From Gp1-AA122 sp036378535 (GTDB lineage Bacteria > Acidobacteriota > Terriglobia > Terriglobales > Acidobacteriaceae), in assembly GCA_036378535.1 (NCBI GenBank), contig DASUWH010000072.1, positions 124,001-188,000 on the forward strand: DNA of 64,000 nt. Direction: 5' to 3'. Positions 1-8,215 of the stretch are shown here, in pieces (the stretch's first letter is position 1; each line of letters begins with the position of its first letter). The notes under the pieces were generated by a model. The model worked only from the letters and a program-made list of their open reading frames with translations, ran no database searches and had not been told where the DNA came from. Made by a program: the position numbers and the translations under genes.

Positions 1-390
1 GAGGAAATTCTGATGGGTAAATTCATCGTCGGTGTTGTCGTGGACGTATTGCGCCATGTCGGAATCGAGCACCGAAAGCGCCGCGGTGAAGGCTGGATTG
101 CCGCCACCACCTCCGCCCGGAAACTCATTGTCCTGGACGCCTGCAAGCTCGTTGTATTGCACCCAAAAATCAGTCTCAAGAATCTCCGCTGCCGCCGCAA
201 ACCTGAGCAGAGCCGCGTCTCCTTTCGTAAGACGACCGCTATGCTCTTCCGGTCCCGCTTCGGCGAAAGCGGATGAGGTGGTGGCCAAGAGTCCCGCGCC
301 AGCGGTCGCCAGACCTGCTGTCGCTAGTCCATTCTTTACGAATGAACGTCGGTTAATTGCAGCCTTCATGCCACTCCACATGTGATACAT
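1..390 (-). CDS. Tat-exported ferritin-like domain protein, partial (C-terminus outside window)
   Basis: The gene reads leftwards out of the window, so only the first 130 codons are visible. The start at 390 is supported by an AGGAGG at 397-402, six bases upstream. The N-terminus is a twin-arginine signal: RRSFVKNGL around residues 14-22, a hydrophobic Ala/Gly/Leu stretch, and a likely cleavage after AFA near residue 43. The mature part begins with a helix like those of the ferritin-like superfamily (LLRFAAAAEILETDFW), followed by a Gly-rich turn and a second helix with acidic and His residues (DDEFTHQNF). Exported ferritin-like proteins of this kind are common in acidobacteria, but their substrate is usually unknown. 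Metal binding is inferred from the fold only; the full ligand set is not visible. Confidence 0.75.
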   Translation of the reverse strand, partial: MYHMWSGMKAAINRRSFVKNGLATAGLATAGAGLLATTSSAFAEAGPEEHSGRLTKGDAALLRFAAAAEILETDFWVQYNELAGVQDNEFPGGGGGGNPAFTAALSVLDSDMAQYVHDNTDDEFTHQNFL

Positions 391-751
391 AAACTGCCTC
401 CTGTGGCGAACAAATCAGATGCGAGGATGAAAGGTGAGCTGTCAGCAGGAGGTAAAAAGAATGTCTTCTTTTTGTCTCGCTTCAGTAGACCGCGGATATG
501 AGTTTTCTGCTCACTCCTCCCGCATGACTTGCAGGGAACGCAACTTTCTTCCGGTTACGCGATGACGCGCAGTTGACAGCGCCTGACACTCAAAGAATGC
601 CTGAGACCGGCGTTTTGCTGCAGCATTTTCAGAGCCTCTGAGAACCTGCGCGGGGCAGCCAAGTGAGGGTAACGACTCGCTTGCGTCGTTTCGCGATAGC
701 AATTCTTAGTGATCTGGCTTGTACAATGTTTGTCGCAAGTGGGTTAGAAGC
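391..751. other. Intergenic region without a supported gene
   Basis: This divergent gap lies between the ferritin-like gene and the PilZ gene and should hold both promoters. An inverted repeat (AAAAAGAA then TTCTTTTT) sits at about 455-475. A TTGACA occurs near 574 but has no convincing -10 box at the right distance. An ORF on the minus strand at 511-702 has no recognisable protein features. Confidence 0.4.
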
Positions 752-1090
752 ATGTCCTCTACTGCGTCTCCCTTCCGCAAGTTCAGGCGAAGCACTAGAG
801 TTCCTCTAAAGGTTTTGGTCAAGGCTTATGGCATTGAGGCACCTGTTACTTGCGAAGGGGAGACAATGGTCGTCAATCTTCACGGCGCTTTAATCTCCAC
901 TGCAATAGGACTCAATGTGGGGATGATGATCGACATTCACGTCTATCTGACGGGCAAGCATGCTATTGCCAAAGTTGCCTACGTCGATCCCGCCCAGCCT
1001 CTGCACTGCGGAATCGAACTTGTGAAACCGCAGAACATTTGGGGAGTTTCGCTGCCACCGGATGATTGGCACGAAGACGATCAAAAATAA
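752..1090 (+). CDS. PilZ domain protein
   Basis: This is a 112-residue single-domain protein. Near the N-terminus it has the basic RRSTR box typical of the PilZ c-di-GMP-binding RxxxR motif. Beta-strand-like segments follow, with a Gly-containing turn (VVNLHGALI) where the family usually has D/NxSxxG; this second motif is degenerate. The reading frame extends to a TTG at 719, but the ATG at 752 gives a normal PilZ length and was preferred. A role as a c-di-GMP-responsive adaptor is known for the family and inferred here. The window also encodes a diguanylate cyclase (46.8-48.0 kb), so the second messenger is probably present in the cell. Confidence 0.7.
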   Translation: MSSTASPFRKFRRSTRVPLKVLVKAYGIEAPVTCEGETMVVNLHGALISTAIGLNVGMMIDIHVYLTGKHAIAKVAYVDPAQPLHCGIELVKPQNIWGVSLPPDDWHEDDQK

Positions 1091-1156
1091 GAGTCACGCC
1101 CTAAGACGCAAAAAGGCGGGTGGGACGAGGCAATCGCTACCGCTCGCCACTTCGAG

Positions 1157-2089
1157 TCAAGCGCGCTCAGCCGGCGTTGATTCCCGCTGCAACTCCTCAC
1201 GAGGCATGGCGCCGGCTAGCAGCAGAACGGTGCCGCAAAACATCAGCGTATCGAAGAGGTAATTGAGGCCGCGGTCGAGGCTGGCGCGTTCCACGACTGC
1301 GATCGGCACATAGACGACCAGTTCCACGAGAAGCACGGTTAAGCCGAGCCACGTTGCGGCCGCGCGGGCTTTCTTGTTAACCAGCAACAGGGTGCCCCCG
1401 ACTGCGTAAAGCACGGCCGCCAAGTACGTCCAAAGGGCGTGTCCGTAGACATACTGGGGAGTAAGCGGTTCCAGCGGAACGGCGGGAACGTGATCGCCGT
1501 GCAGGAATTGCTCTAAGCTGTAAAACAGCACCGGAATGGCAATGAAGTAGCGCGCAATGGTCGCAAAGAGGTGGCGCTTGCGCCAGTTCTGGTTGAGGCT
1601 GGCTGCCAGCGCCAAAGGGCCGCCGCTGAAGGATAGTTCCCGCAGCGCGAAAGTCAGCCCAAAGCGATCTCGCGGATTTCGCGCCCAACCCGGGATGTCC
1701 ATTAGCACCACGAAAAGGAAAAACGTCAATGCAAGCAAACTGGCGGAGAGACGCGTCTGAATGCCGGTCACCAGGCTCAGCGCAGCTGCGATAAAGCAAG
1801 TACCCACAAAGTATGCCCAAAAATAATGCCACGGAATCCACGCCGGTACGAACGACGCGATGACATCGGTTAGTGTGAAATGTTCAGTGCCGAAGGCGGC
1901 AATTGGCGCCGCGTAGAAAAGCGGCCCGAACAGTATCAGCTTGTCCAATCCTCGCGCCTTTTGCCAATCGCCGCGAAGAAGAATCGCGACCAGCCCGATG
2001 GCAAAAACCACGTCTCCGCTAAAATACGACCAAATCACCTGACTGGGAATTGCGAGGAGAGCCGCGGCAGCCGAAGATTCAGTATGCAT
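1157..2089 (-). CDS. Polytopic membrane protein of unknown function
   Basis: The 310-residue protein has about eight predicted hydrophobic segments spread along its length, for example VVFAIGLVAILL near residue 30 and ALTFFLFVVLMDIPGW near 120. The overall look resembles DoxX-like four-helix units duplicated in one chain, but I cannot assign the family with certainty. The C-terminus is short and charged. It ends only about 67 bp from the convergent PilZ gene. No catalytic motif is visible, so no function is proposed. Confidence 0.7.
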   Translation of the reverse strand: MHTESSAAAALLAIPSQVIWSYFSGDVVFAIGLVAILLRGDWQKARGLDKLILFGPLFYAAPIAAFGTEHFTLTDVIASFVPAWIPWHYFWAYFVGTCFIAAALSLVTGIQTRLSASLLALTFFLFVVLMDIPGWARNPRDRFGLTFALRELSFSGGPLALAASLNQNWRKRHLFATIARYFIAIPVLFYSLEQFLHGDHVPAVPLEPLTPQYVYGHALWTYLAAVLYAVGGTLLLVNKKARAAATWLGLTVLLVELVVYVPIAVVERASLDRGLNYLFDTLMFCGTVLLLAGAMPREELQRESTPAERA

Positions 2090-2107
2090 TCTGGTATCTG
2101 GTGAGGT

Positions 2108-2389
2108 CTAACCTGAACTTCGCGACCTCCGGTTGATGGGTACGATTTCCTCGGGCCGACCGTAGCCACGATCGTGAGCCTGGCTGCAAACCGCGTACAT
2201 CTTCAACTCGCCCCAGGAGCAGCGGCTGGAACTGGGCGGCTGGCAGCAAGAACAATAAAGGATCCATTCTTCCGAGAACCCTTGCATCAGCGGCACGAGG
2301 TAAGATCCGTTGGGGTAGGGACTGAACCCAATTAGATATCGAGTGAGGCATTTCGAGCACTCAACGCAATGACGAATATACTTTGCCAT
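2108..2389 (-). CDS. Small Cys-rich hypothetical protein
   Basis: The 93-residue protein contains two cysteine clusters, HCVECSKC near residue 8 and YCSCC near residue 45, arranged like a small zinc ribbon. The central part is rich in aromatic residues (YLIGFSPYPNGSYLVPL). I remember similar short proteins from acidobacterial genomes, always hypothetical, but could not check this. The frame is open as far as 2506; the ATG at 2389 was chosen because the Cys-rich domain begins right behind it, although no clear ribosome binding site precedes it. The next gene upstream (2521) is divergent, so this is a single-gene unit. Function unknown. Confidence 0.5.
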   Translation of the reverse strand: MAKYIRHCVECSKCLTRYLIGFSPYPNGSYLVPLMQGFSEEWILYCSCCQPPSSSRCSWGELKMYAVCSQAHDRGYGRPEEIVPINRRSRSSG

Positions 2390-2520
2390 GGCAGAGATCA
2401 ACCCTGAAGGGCTGTTCGCCCACCGAGTGCGACCCTGAATAGGCTGATCCTGCAAGAGACAGTGGTCGGAAACAATAGCCACTTGACGTGATTTTGACAT
2501 GACCATTATGATCCGCCCCC

Positions 2521-3999
2521 ATGAAACGAGTGGCTTCCGGGATTCTCCCCATCATCGCGGTCGATCGCAGTGCCTCAAAGGCCTTGCACCGGCAGATCTA
2601 TGACGCCTATCGCGCGGCCATTATCGATGGCCGGCTGCACCCAAGGCAGCGAATCCCATCGTCGCGAAGTCTTGCCTCCGAGCTGGGTGTTTCGCGGTTC
2701 CCCGTCCTGAATGCCTACGCCCAGCTTCTGGCGGAAGGCTACCTCGAGAGCCGGGTGGGGGCGGGAACAGTTGTTTCCAGTTCGCTGCCCGAGCAACTGA
2801 CTTCGAGCGCACCAACTGGAGTGCGTTTTGCGAAGAGCCGCTCCGGTACTCGGCCGGTCGTGCGACGCTCTTTCCTGCCGCGTTCGGAAGCGTCGCCGCC
2901 CTGGCTGCTGGGTTGGGGAGCATTCGGGGTCGGGCAGGTTGCGGTCGATCAATTTCCCCTGCACATCTGGTCAAGCCTGATTGCGCGCCAGTGCAGGAGT
3001 ATGGACCTCAAGTCGTTTCACTACGGCGACCCGATGGGATCCAAGGCTCTGCGGGAAACACTTGCCAGCTATCTGAGAACCGCGCGGTCGCTGCACTGCG
3101 AAGCCGAGCAAGTGATGATCACGAGCGGTTCTCAGCAAGCACTTGAAATTGCTGCTCGCGTTCTGCTCGACGGCAAGAGTTCCATGTGGATGGAAGAGCC
3201 CAGCTACCGCCTGGCGCGAGAGGTGTTTGCGCTGACGGGCTGTCATCTCGTCCCCGTTCCTGTGGACCAGGAAGGATTGGAAGTGGCAGCCGGCGTCAAG
3301 CTTTGTCGCAATGCGCGCGCTGTGTTTGTCACTCCTTCTCATCAATTTCCACTCGGCGTAACCATGAGCGCCGCGCGGCGCTTGCAACTGCTGGACTGGG
3401 CCCAACAGGCTGGATCCTGGATCATCGAGGATGACTATGACGCAGAGTATCGCTATGAGAGCTTGCCGATTGCGTCCTTGCAGGGACTCGACGCCAACTC
3501 TCGTGTGATCTACGTCGGTACCTTCAGCAAAGTCCTGTTTCCTTCGTTACGCATCGGCTATGTCGTCATTCCATCCGACCTGGTCGATTATTTCCTGGCC
3601 ATCCGCCGTGCCATGGATCTCAGCCCCGCCAGCTTCTACCAGGAGGTGCTTGCGGACTTCATTGCGGAAGGGCATTTTGCGCGCCACATCCGCAGGATGC
3701 GAGTGCTCTACGCCGAGCGACGGAGGGTGCTGGTGGACAGCATCGGAAAGGAACTCGGATCGATGGTCAAAGTGCTTGGCGACGCGGCGGGTATGCACCT
3801 CACTCTGATGCTACCGCCCCAGAGCGTCGATACAGAAATTGCCATGCGTGCGGCTCGCCAGAACCTTCGTATGTGGCCACTCTCAACTTCCTATCTGGGC
3901 GAGGCCCGTCCCGGCCTCATCTTGGGTTTCGGCAGTGTTGCAGTCGAAGAGATACCTGCTGCCGTTCGCAAAATTCGTAAGCTGCTGGTTGCCCAATAA
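2521..3999 (+). CDS. MocR-type (GntR/aminotransferase fusion) transcriptional regulator
   Basis: The 492-residue protein is a fusion of two domains. Residues 10-85 form a GntR winged helix-turn-helix (SRSLASELGVSRFPVLNAY is the recognition region). Residues 125-490 form a fold-type I PLP-dependent aminotransferase domain. The PLP-binding lysine is Lys337 in GTFSKVLFPSLR, and the cofactor-contacting aspartate lies in the EDDYDAEYRYE segment. MocR/PdxR proteins use PLP or an amino-acid aldimine as effector and normally control vitamin B6, GABA, taurine or similar pathways. No pdxST or gab genes flank it, so its target is unclear; the divergent Cys-rich gene or the downstream esterase are possibilities only because of position. 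Confidence 0.88.
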   Translation: MKRVASGILPIIAVDRSASKALHRQIYDAYRAAIIDGRLHPRQRIPSSRSLASELGVSRFPVLNAYAQLLAEGYLESRVGAGTVVSSSLPEQLTSSAPTGVRFAKSRSGTRPVVRRSFLPRSEASPPWLLGWGAFGVGQVAVDQFPLHIWSSLIARQCRSMDLKSFHYGDPMGSKALRETLASYLRTARSLHCEAEQVMITSGSQQALEIAARVLLDGKSSMWMEEPSYRLAREVFALTGCHLVPVPVDQEGLEVAAGVKLCRNARAVFVTPSHQFPLGVTMSAARRLQLLDWAQQAGSWIIEDDYDAEYRYESLPIASLQGLDANSRVIYVGTFSKVLFPSLRIGYVVIPSDLVDYFLAIRRAMDLSPASFYQEVLADFIAEGHFARHIRRMRVLYAERRRVLVDSIGKELGSMVKVLGDAAGMHLTLMLPPQSVDTEIAMRAARQNLRMWPLSTSYLGEARPGLILGFGSVAVEEIPAAVRKIRKLLVAQ

Positions 4000-4087
4000 C
4001 TGAATTTTATTGCTTGGCAGCAAACCAGGACATGAAAGCGACTGTTGCGAGCGAGATCGCGGATGGTAACAACCGCCCTGAAGCGAG

Positions 4088-5185
4088 GTGTACCTGGCCG
4101 TGAGACACTTCTTTCTGATGTCATCCACTCTGACGGTGATGCTCGCTGCCATACTGGTGCTCGGGCCCTCGTCTTTCTCCCAGACAATCGCGCACGGCAA
4201 ATTCGTTGAGGTTGTGGTTCACGCAAGGGCCCTGGAGAACAACGGATTGGCGGACTCGCCGGATCGCAAGGTGGAAGTGTATCTGCCTCCCGCCTACGAG
4301 TCCCGTCCCGCCCAGCGGTTCCCGGTACTCTATCATCTCCACGGCTATTCCTTGCATCCCGTGCTCGGCGACTGGGTTGGCGTGTTTCAGGAGGCGCTGG
4401 ATACTTTTATCGCGAAGAACCCTTCCAAGCAGATGATCGTCGTCATCCCGGACGGTTTCAATGCAGTGGGAGGCAGCTTCTGGGTCAACTCCTCCGTGGA
4501 GGGAGGGTGGGAAGACTTCGTCTCGTCGGAACTCCCCAGATACATCGATGAGCACTACCGTACGCTTAACAACCGCAACTCGAGAGCTATCTCCGGCCAC
4601 TCCATGGGAGGTTTTGCGGCCTTGCGTATGGGAGAGTTACACAGTGACGTGTTTTCCGTCGTCTATGCATTCAGCCCCTGTTGCACCGATTTCATCAAGG
4701 ATATGACTGCGGAGAATTCTGCGTGGAGGCAGGTTTTGCAACTTAAGAGCCCAAGCGACATTCACCGCGCGATGGATGAGAAGCAATTCTGGACGGCTGC
4801 GTTAGCCGCCTTCGCCATCGCCACATCGCCCGATCCGCAAGCCGCAGTTAAGGCGGATTTCCCTTATGTAATGCGGAAGGGCAAGATGCTCACGATACAG
4901 AAAACGATGGATCGCTGGTACGGCGCGATGCCGGACCACCTGCTTCCGAGCCACGTGCCCAACTTGAAGTCGTTGCGAGGCTTGGCATTCGACTACGGAT
5001 TGGAAGACGAGTTCACTCATATCCCCGCGGGCGCGGACGAGTTCACCCATTTGCTCGAAAGAAACGGCATCCCATTCTTATTCGAGTCCTATCACGGCAA
5101 CCATAACAGCGGGGTTCCTGTACGTGTGGGTACACGATTGTTGCCCTTCATGGCGGAGATACTGGTCTTCGATAACATCAAGTAA
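4088..5185 (+). CDS. Exported esterase of the esterase D / mycolyltransferase-like alpha/beta-hydrolase family
   Basis: The roughly 360-residue protein begins with a hydrophobic export signal (LTVMLAAILVLG) ending near residue 32. The mature part follows the putative-esterase pattern: an early oxyanion-hole segment (YHLHGYSLHP), the nucleophile elbow GHSMGGFAAL containing the catalytic serine, and a C-terminal histidine in SYHGNHNSG. The frame opens with GTG at 4088; GTG at 4100 (weak GAGG at 4085) and ATG at 4118 are alternative starts, and all three retain the hydrophobic signal core. Members hydrolyse diverse esters, including S-formylglutathione and feruloyl esters; export argues against a formaldehyde role. 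The substrate cannot be named. Confidence 0.82.
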   Translation: MYLAVRHFFLMSSTLTVMLAAILVLGPSSFSQTIAHGKFVEVVVHARALENNGLADSPDRKVEVYLPPAYESRPAQRFPVLYHLHGYSLHPVLGDWVGVFQEALDTFIAKNPSKQMIVVIPDGFNAVGGSFWVNSSVEGGWEDFVSSELPRYIDEHYRTLNNRNSRAISGHSMGGFAALRMGELHSDVFSVVYAFSPCCTDFIKDMTAENSAWRQVLQLKSPSDIHRAMDEKQFWTAALAAFAIATSPDPQAAVKADFPYVMRKGKMLTIQKTMDRWYGAMPDHLLPSHVPNLKSLRGLAFDYGLEDEFTHIPAGADEFTHLLERNGIPFLFESYHGNHNSGVPVRVGTRLLPFMAEILVFDNIK

Positions 5186-5285
5186 AAGCGCAGCAGGCGC
5201 AGCTTAGCCATTTAGCTAGGCATAAGTGGCAGAAATTGGAAACATTCGAAATCCAGCAGGCGAGGCGCGAAGGCGTTCTAATGGC

Positions 5286-5305
5286 GCGGGCACTCTCTTG
5301 CCCGC
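5286..5305. repeat. Short GC-rich palindrome (GCGGGCA...TGCCCGC type)
   Basis: A perfect 7-bp stem (GCGGGCA with TGCCCGC, loop CTCTCT/CTT) sits between the esterase and the SUMF1-like gene. A closely related palindrome occurs at 22771-22790 downstream of the HU gene. No T-run follows, so it is listed as a REP-like repeat, not a terminator. Confidence 0.5.
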
Positions 5306-5358
5306 GGCCGGGTGCAGCGTAGGGCCGAGCCGCCCTATGCTAGGCTCAGTATTCCGCT

Positions 5359-6084
5359 ATGGCGACACGGCATAGCCCGATCATCAGCCGATCACGGCAT
5401 CTCGAGCCGGAACTCGTCACGGTTCCGGCCGGCTCGTTCCTGATGGGCTGCGACACTGGGCAGGACAATGAACGTCCTGTGCATCGCGTCTGGTGCGAAA
5501 CGTTCCTGATGGCAACTTGTCAGGTCACAAACGCCGAGTACGACCTTTTTCTGAAAGACACCGGCTCTACCCGGCCGCCCTTTTGGTCCGATCCCAATTT
5601 CAATCATCCGCAGCAGCCCGTGGTCGCGGTCTCGTGGTTCGATGCCGTTCGATATTGCGATTGGCTCTCGTCTTCCTCGGGTCGTTCCTATCGTCTTCCC
5701 ACCGAAGCGGAGTGGGAGCGCGCGGCCCGCGGCGGAGTTGAGGGAAAGTTATTTCCCTGGGGCGATGATCCTCCCCAATCGCGTGCTGGATATGGCGAGC
5801 GCTGGCGAACCGGGCCTGAGCCGGTCGGCCGCAGTCTGGCAAACACTTTCGGGATACGCGAAATGTGCGAGAACGTGCACGAGTGGTGCAGTGACTGGTT
5901 TCAGGCTGACTACTATGCAATCTCGCCCGAACGCAATCCTCGGGGAGCGGAAGCGGGGACGCGTAAGGCTTCGCGCGGCGGATCGTGGCGGCACCACATC
6001 AAGATCTCGCGCTGCGCAGCCCGCTCCAGCATTCCACCGGAATTCCAGTATGCCGATTACGGATTCCGCCTGGCCTGTGATTGA
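5359..6084 (+). CDS. SUMF1/EgtB/PvdO-fold (formylglycine-generating-enzyme-like) protein
   Basis: The 241-residue protein covers one complete FGE-sulfatase domain. The hallmark segments appear in order: VPAGSFLMG near residue 22, QVTNAEYDLFL, QPVVAVSWFDAVRYCDWL, RLPTEAEWERAARGG, FPWGDD, NVHEWCSDWF and RGGSWR. True formylglycine-generating enzymes carry a Cys pair in a CxxxxCRYR-like segment near the C-terminus. Here the corresponding region reads RGGSWRHHIKISRCAARS with a single Cys, and no sulfatase gene is nearby. It is therefore probably not a sulfatase activator; members of the fold also oxidise or bind other substrates. No signal peptide is evident. Confidence 0.85.
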   Translation: MATRHSPIISRSRHLEPELVTVPAGSFLMGCDTGQDNERPVHRVWCETFLMATCQVTNAEYDLFLKDTGSTRPPFWSDPNFNHPQQPVVAVSWFDAVRYCDWLSSSSGRSYRLPTEAEWERAARGGVEGKLFPWGDDPPQSRAGYGERWRTGPEPVGRSLANTFGIREMCENVHEWCSDWFQADYYAISPERNPRGAEAGTRKASRGGSWRHHIKISRCAARSSIPPEFQYADYGFRLACD

Positions 6085-6162
6085 GTGACCCAGGGACCGG
6101 CGCATTCACCCGTCCGGCCGGGCAAAGTTCGGCTGTAGCCTCATCTTTGAACGGAGACTGAG

Positions 6163-7002
6163 ATGTTCCGAAACGACCTGCTGCAACACAAGCGCATTCT
6201 CATTACCGGCGGGGGCACCGGGCTGGGCAAAGGCATGGCTCAGCGGTTTCTTGAGCTGGGCGCGAGAGTCTACATTTGTGGCCGGCGTCTCGACGTTCTG
6301 AAGCAAACTGAAAGCGAACTGGAGCGCGCTACCGGCAAAGGTATTTCCTCCATCGCCTGCGACGTGCGCGAGCGCGAAACGGTAGAACAGATGATCGAGA
6401 CCATCTGGCGCGCGGGTCCGCTGGATGCAGTCGTCAATAACGCAGCGGGGAACTTCATCGCTCGCACGGAAGAACTGTCCGCACGCGCCTTCGACGCCGT
6501 GATCGGTATCGTGCTGATGGGAACGCTCAATGTGACCATGGCATGCGGGCGCCGGTGGCTGAAAGAATCGCGTCGTGGCACAGTGTTGAATATCAGCGCC
6601 ACCTATGCGCCAACGGGATCCGCCTATGTAGTTCCGTCTGCGGTGAGCAAGGCCGGAGTCGAAGCCCTGACCCGCAGCCTGGCGGTGGAATGGGGGAATC
6701 GCGGCATCCGCATGAATGCCATTGCTCCCGGGCCGATCCCGACGGAGGGCGCCTTCTCTCGCGTGTTGCCGCGCAAGGATCTGGAACAGGCAGCTCTGGA
6801 CCGCAACCCGCTGCATCGCTTCGGGACGGTGGAAGAGCTGGCGAACCTGGCGGCGTTCCTCGTCAGCGACGGCTCGGGCTACATCAACGGCGAAGTGGTG
6901 CGAATGGATGGCGGCGAGCTGCTCCAAGGCGCAGGCGAGTTCAGCGCTCTCGGCCGCCTGCTCCAGGAAGAAGATTGGCAGGCCATCCGCCCCAGAAAGT
7001 AA
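6163..7002 (+). CDS. SDR-family oxidoreductase, 2,4-dienoyl-CoA reductase-like
   Basis: The 279-residue protein is a classical-type short-chain dehydrogenase. It has the NAD(P)-binding GGGTGLGKGMA near residue 18, the NNAAGNF segment near residue 90, and IAPGPIPTEGAF after the active-site region. The active site deviates a little: the Ser lies in NISATYAP, and Lys is in SAVSKAG, while the usual YxxxK Tyr position reads VPSAVSK, as in peroxisomal and bacterial 2,4-dienoyl-CoA reductase relatives, which lack that Tyr. This points to NADPH-dependent reduction of dienoyl-CoA in unsaturated fatty acid degradation, by family. Start chosen by GGAGAC six bases upstream. It stands alone on the plus strand. 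Confidence 0.85.
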   Translation: MFRNDLLQHKRILITGGGTGLGKGMAQRFLELGARVYICGRRLDVLKQTESELERATGKGISSIACDVRERETVEQMIETIWRAGPLDAVVNNAAGNFIARTEELSARAFDAVIGIVLMGTLNVTMACGRRWLKESRRGTVLNISATYAPTGSAYVVPSAVSKAGVEALTRSLAVEWGNRGIRMNAIAPGPIPTEGAFSRVLPRKDLEQAALDRNPLHRFGTVEELANLAAFLVSDGSGYINGEVVRMDGGELLQGAGEFSALGRLLQEEDWQAIRPRK

Positions 7003-7023
7003 GAAGGGATGTTGATGGCTTTT

Positions 7024-7052
7024 GTCATCCCGAGCGAGGCGAGGGATCCAGG
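7024..7052. repeat. Dispersed REP-like repeat (GTCATCCCGAGCGAGGCGAGGGATCC type)
   Basis: This 29-bp intergenic sequence recurs with few changes at 17388-17416, in inverted form at 19145-19168, and in a longer variant pair at 30239-30280 and 30481-30508. All copies lie between genes, close to 3' ends. Confidence 0.65.
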
Positions 7053-7071
7053 TTTTTGGCTGCAACAGCTC

Positions 7072-7428
7072 TTACAAGCGCTCGCCTCTGCGCGGCTCGA
7101 CCAGCCAGCGTAGGAGCATATTCACCAGACTTAGCACAATCGCTCCAATGAAGGCAGCTCCGAAGCCGTGGATCTCGAAGCCCGGCACGATCGCCGAGGC
7201 CAATTCCAGCATGGCCGCATTGATCACAAACCAGAAGAGTCCGAAGGTCAGCAGAGTCAAAGGGAAGGTGATGATCTTGAGGAGCAAGCCCAGGGTGGCA
7301 TTGACGAAGCCGATCACCAGCGCAGCAATCAGGGCGGCAGCAGCTCCGTGCACCACCACGCCCGGAACTACCCTGGAGACAATCCAAACGGCTAGCGCAC
7401 TCAGAACCCAATTCAGCAGCAGGTGCAT
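7072..7428 (-). CDS. Phage-holin-like four-TM membrane protein (Mycobacterial 4 TMS holin family)
   Basis: The 118-residue protein consists almost entirely of four hydrophobic helices: LLNWVLSALAVWIVSRVVPG, AALIAALVIGFVNATLG, TLLTFGLFWFVINAAMLELA and AFIGAIVLSLVNMLLRWL, ending in a basic tail. Spacing and the small size match the family annotated as phage holin 4-TMS, which is widespread in bacterial chromosomes without any prophage; the name is historical. The start at 7428 is supported by GGGAGGCGAC just upstream; a longer frame to 7563 adds only a low-complexity basic stretch. No lysis genes are nearby, so a phage role is not proposed. Confidence 0.78.
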   Translation of the reverse strand: MHLLLNWVLSALAVWIVSRVVPGVVVHGAAAALIAALVIGFVNATLGLLLKIITFPLTLLTFGLFWFVINAAMLELASAIVPGFEIHGFGAAFIGAIVLSLVNMLLRWLVEPRRGERL

Positions 7429-7599
7429 GCGTCGCCTCCCAGGCGGGGGTCCCCGGAAACTATACGGTCTCCGGAAGGACGCTGCAACCGGGAACCGGCG
7501 TAGTGTCCCGCAAGCGACGCGGAGCCACCGATTAGAAGTAGTATGGGCTACCTCCGATGACAAGTGTTCATCGAATGCTTGCGGGTAGGAAGCGAGAAC

Positions 7600-7986
7600 A
7601 TGGCAAAGAGAAAAGCGGAAGACGGTCTACTGGTATCTGCGGCCCGGGTTGTGGGTGCGACGTTGGGACGCGTCAAGCGGCTCACGATAGGCGGCATCGA
7701 ACAGGCAACCGGGAAGTTCGAGCATGCAACAGAAAGTTCGCCGGGGGAACTCCGCAAATCATCTGCGCCCAAAACTACGGGGCGTGTCCCAGGACCGAGC
7801 AAGAAGCAAGTGGCCCCACGCAAGGCCCGCGGCGTACGTTTGACCGGTAAAACAATTCCCACTGGCGACGATTTCGATGCCGCCACGGCGTCACCTCAAG
7901 AAGGCGGATCGCGGAGCCCGGTACGGGCCGAATCGCAACGGCGGGGCAAGTCGCGGAGCAAGACATCCAAATCGCGAAGCCGCTGA
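7600..7986 (+). CDS. Small basic hypothetical protein
   Basis: The 128-residue protein starts MAKRKAEDG behind a GGAAG at a suitable distance. The N-terminal third contains a short amphipathic stretch (LVSAARVVGATLGRVKRLTIGGIEQA). The remainder is Ala/Pro/Ser/Arg/Lys-rich and ends in a strongly basic tail (RRGKSRSKTSKSRSR). Such tails often bind nucleic acid, but no known domain is recognised. The upstream in-frame ATG at 7564 is less likely. Function unknown. Confidence 0.5.
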   Translation: MAKRKAEDGLLVSAARVVGATLGRVKRLTIGGIEQATGKFEHATESSPGELRKSSAPKTTGRVPGPSKKQVAPRKARGVRLTGKTIPTGDDFDAATASPQEGGSRSPVRAESQRRGKSRSKTSKSRSR

Positions 7987-8215
7987 ATAGCAGTTGAGAG
8001 CACAATTCTGACCATCCGGCTGCTGTTTCTCTCAACTCGCAGCCCTATACGACACGTTTGTACACCTGAGTCAAAGATACAGTAAGTACCCGATACCCCC
8101 GACAAAAACCCGCAGGTACTATCCTGTCCAACACACCCACTGACTCTACCCTTCGTCGTTTTCTCCTTCTGGCCAAGAACTCAACCGTGGCGCGATCGTG
8201 CCGGGAGGGAAACTC

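Noticed and set aside
511..702. 63-residue minus-strand frame near the left end
   Set aside because: No ribosome binding site, no protein-like pattern, and an unremarkable composition.
7072..7428. Prophage remnant suggested by a holin-like protein
   Set aside because: The four-TM holin family is common on chromosomes; no phage structural, integrase or lysis genes are nearby.
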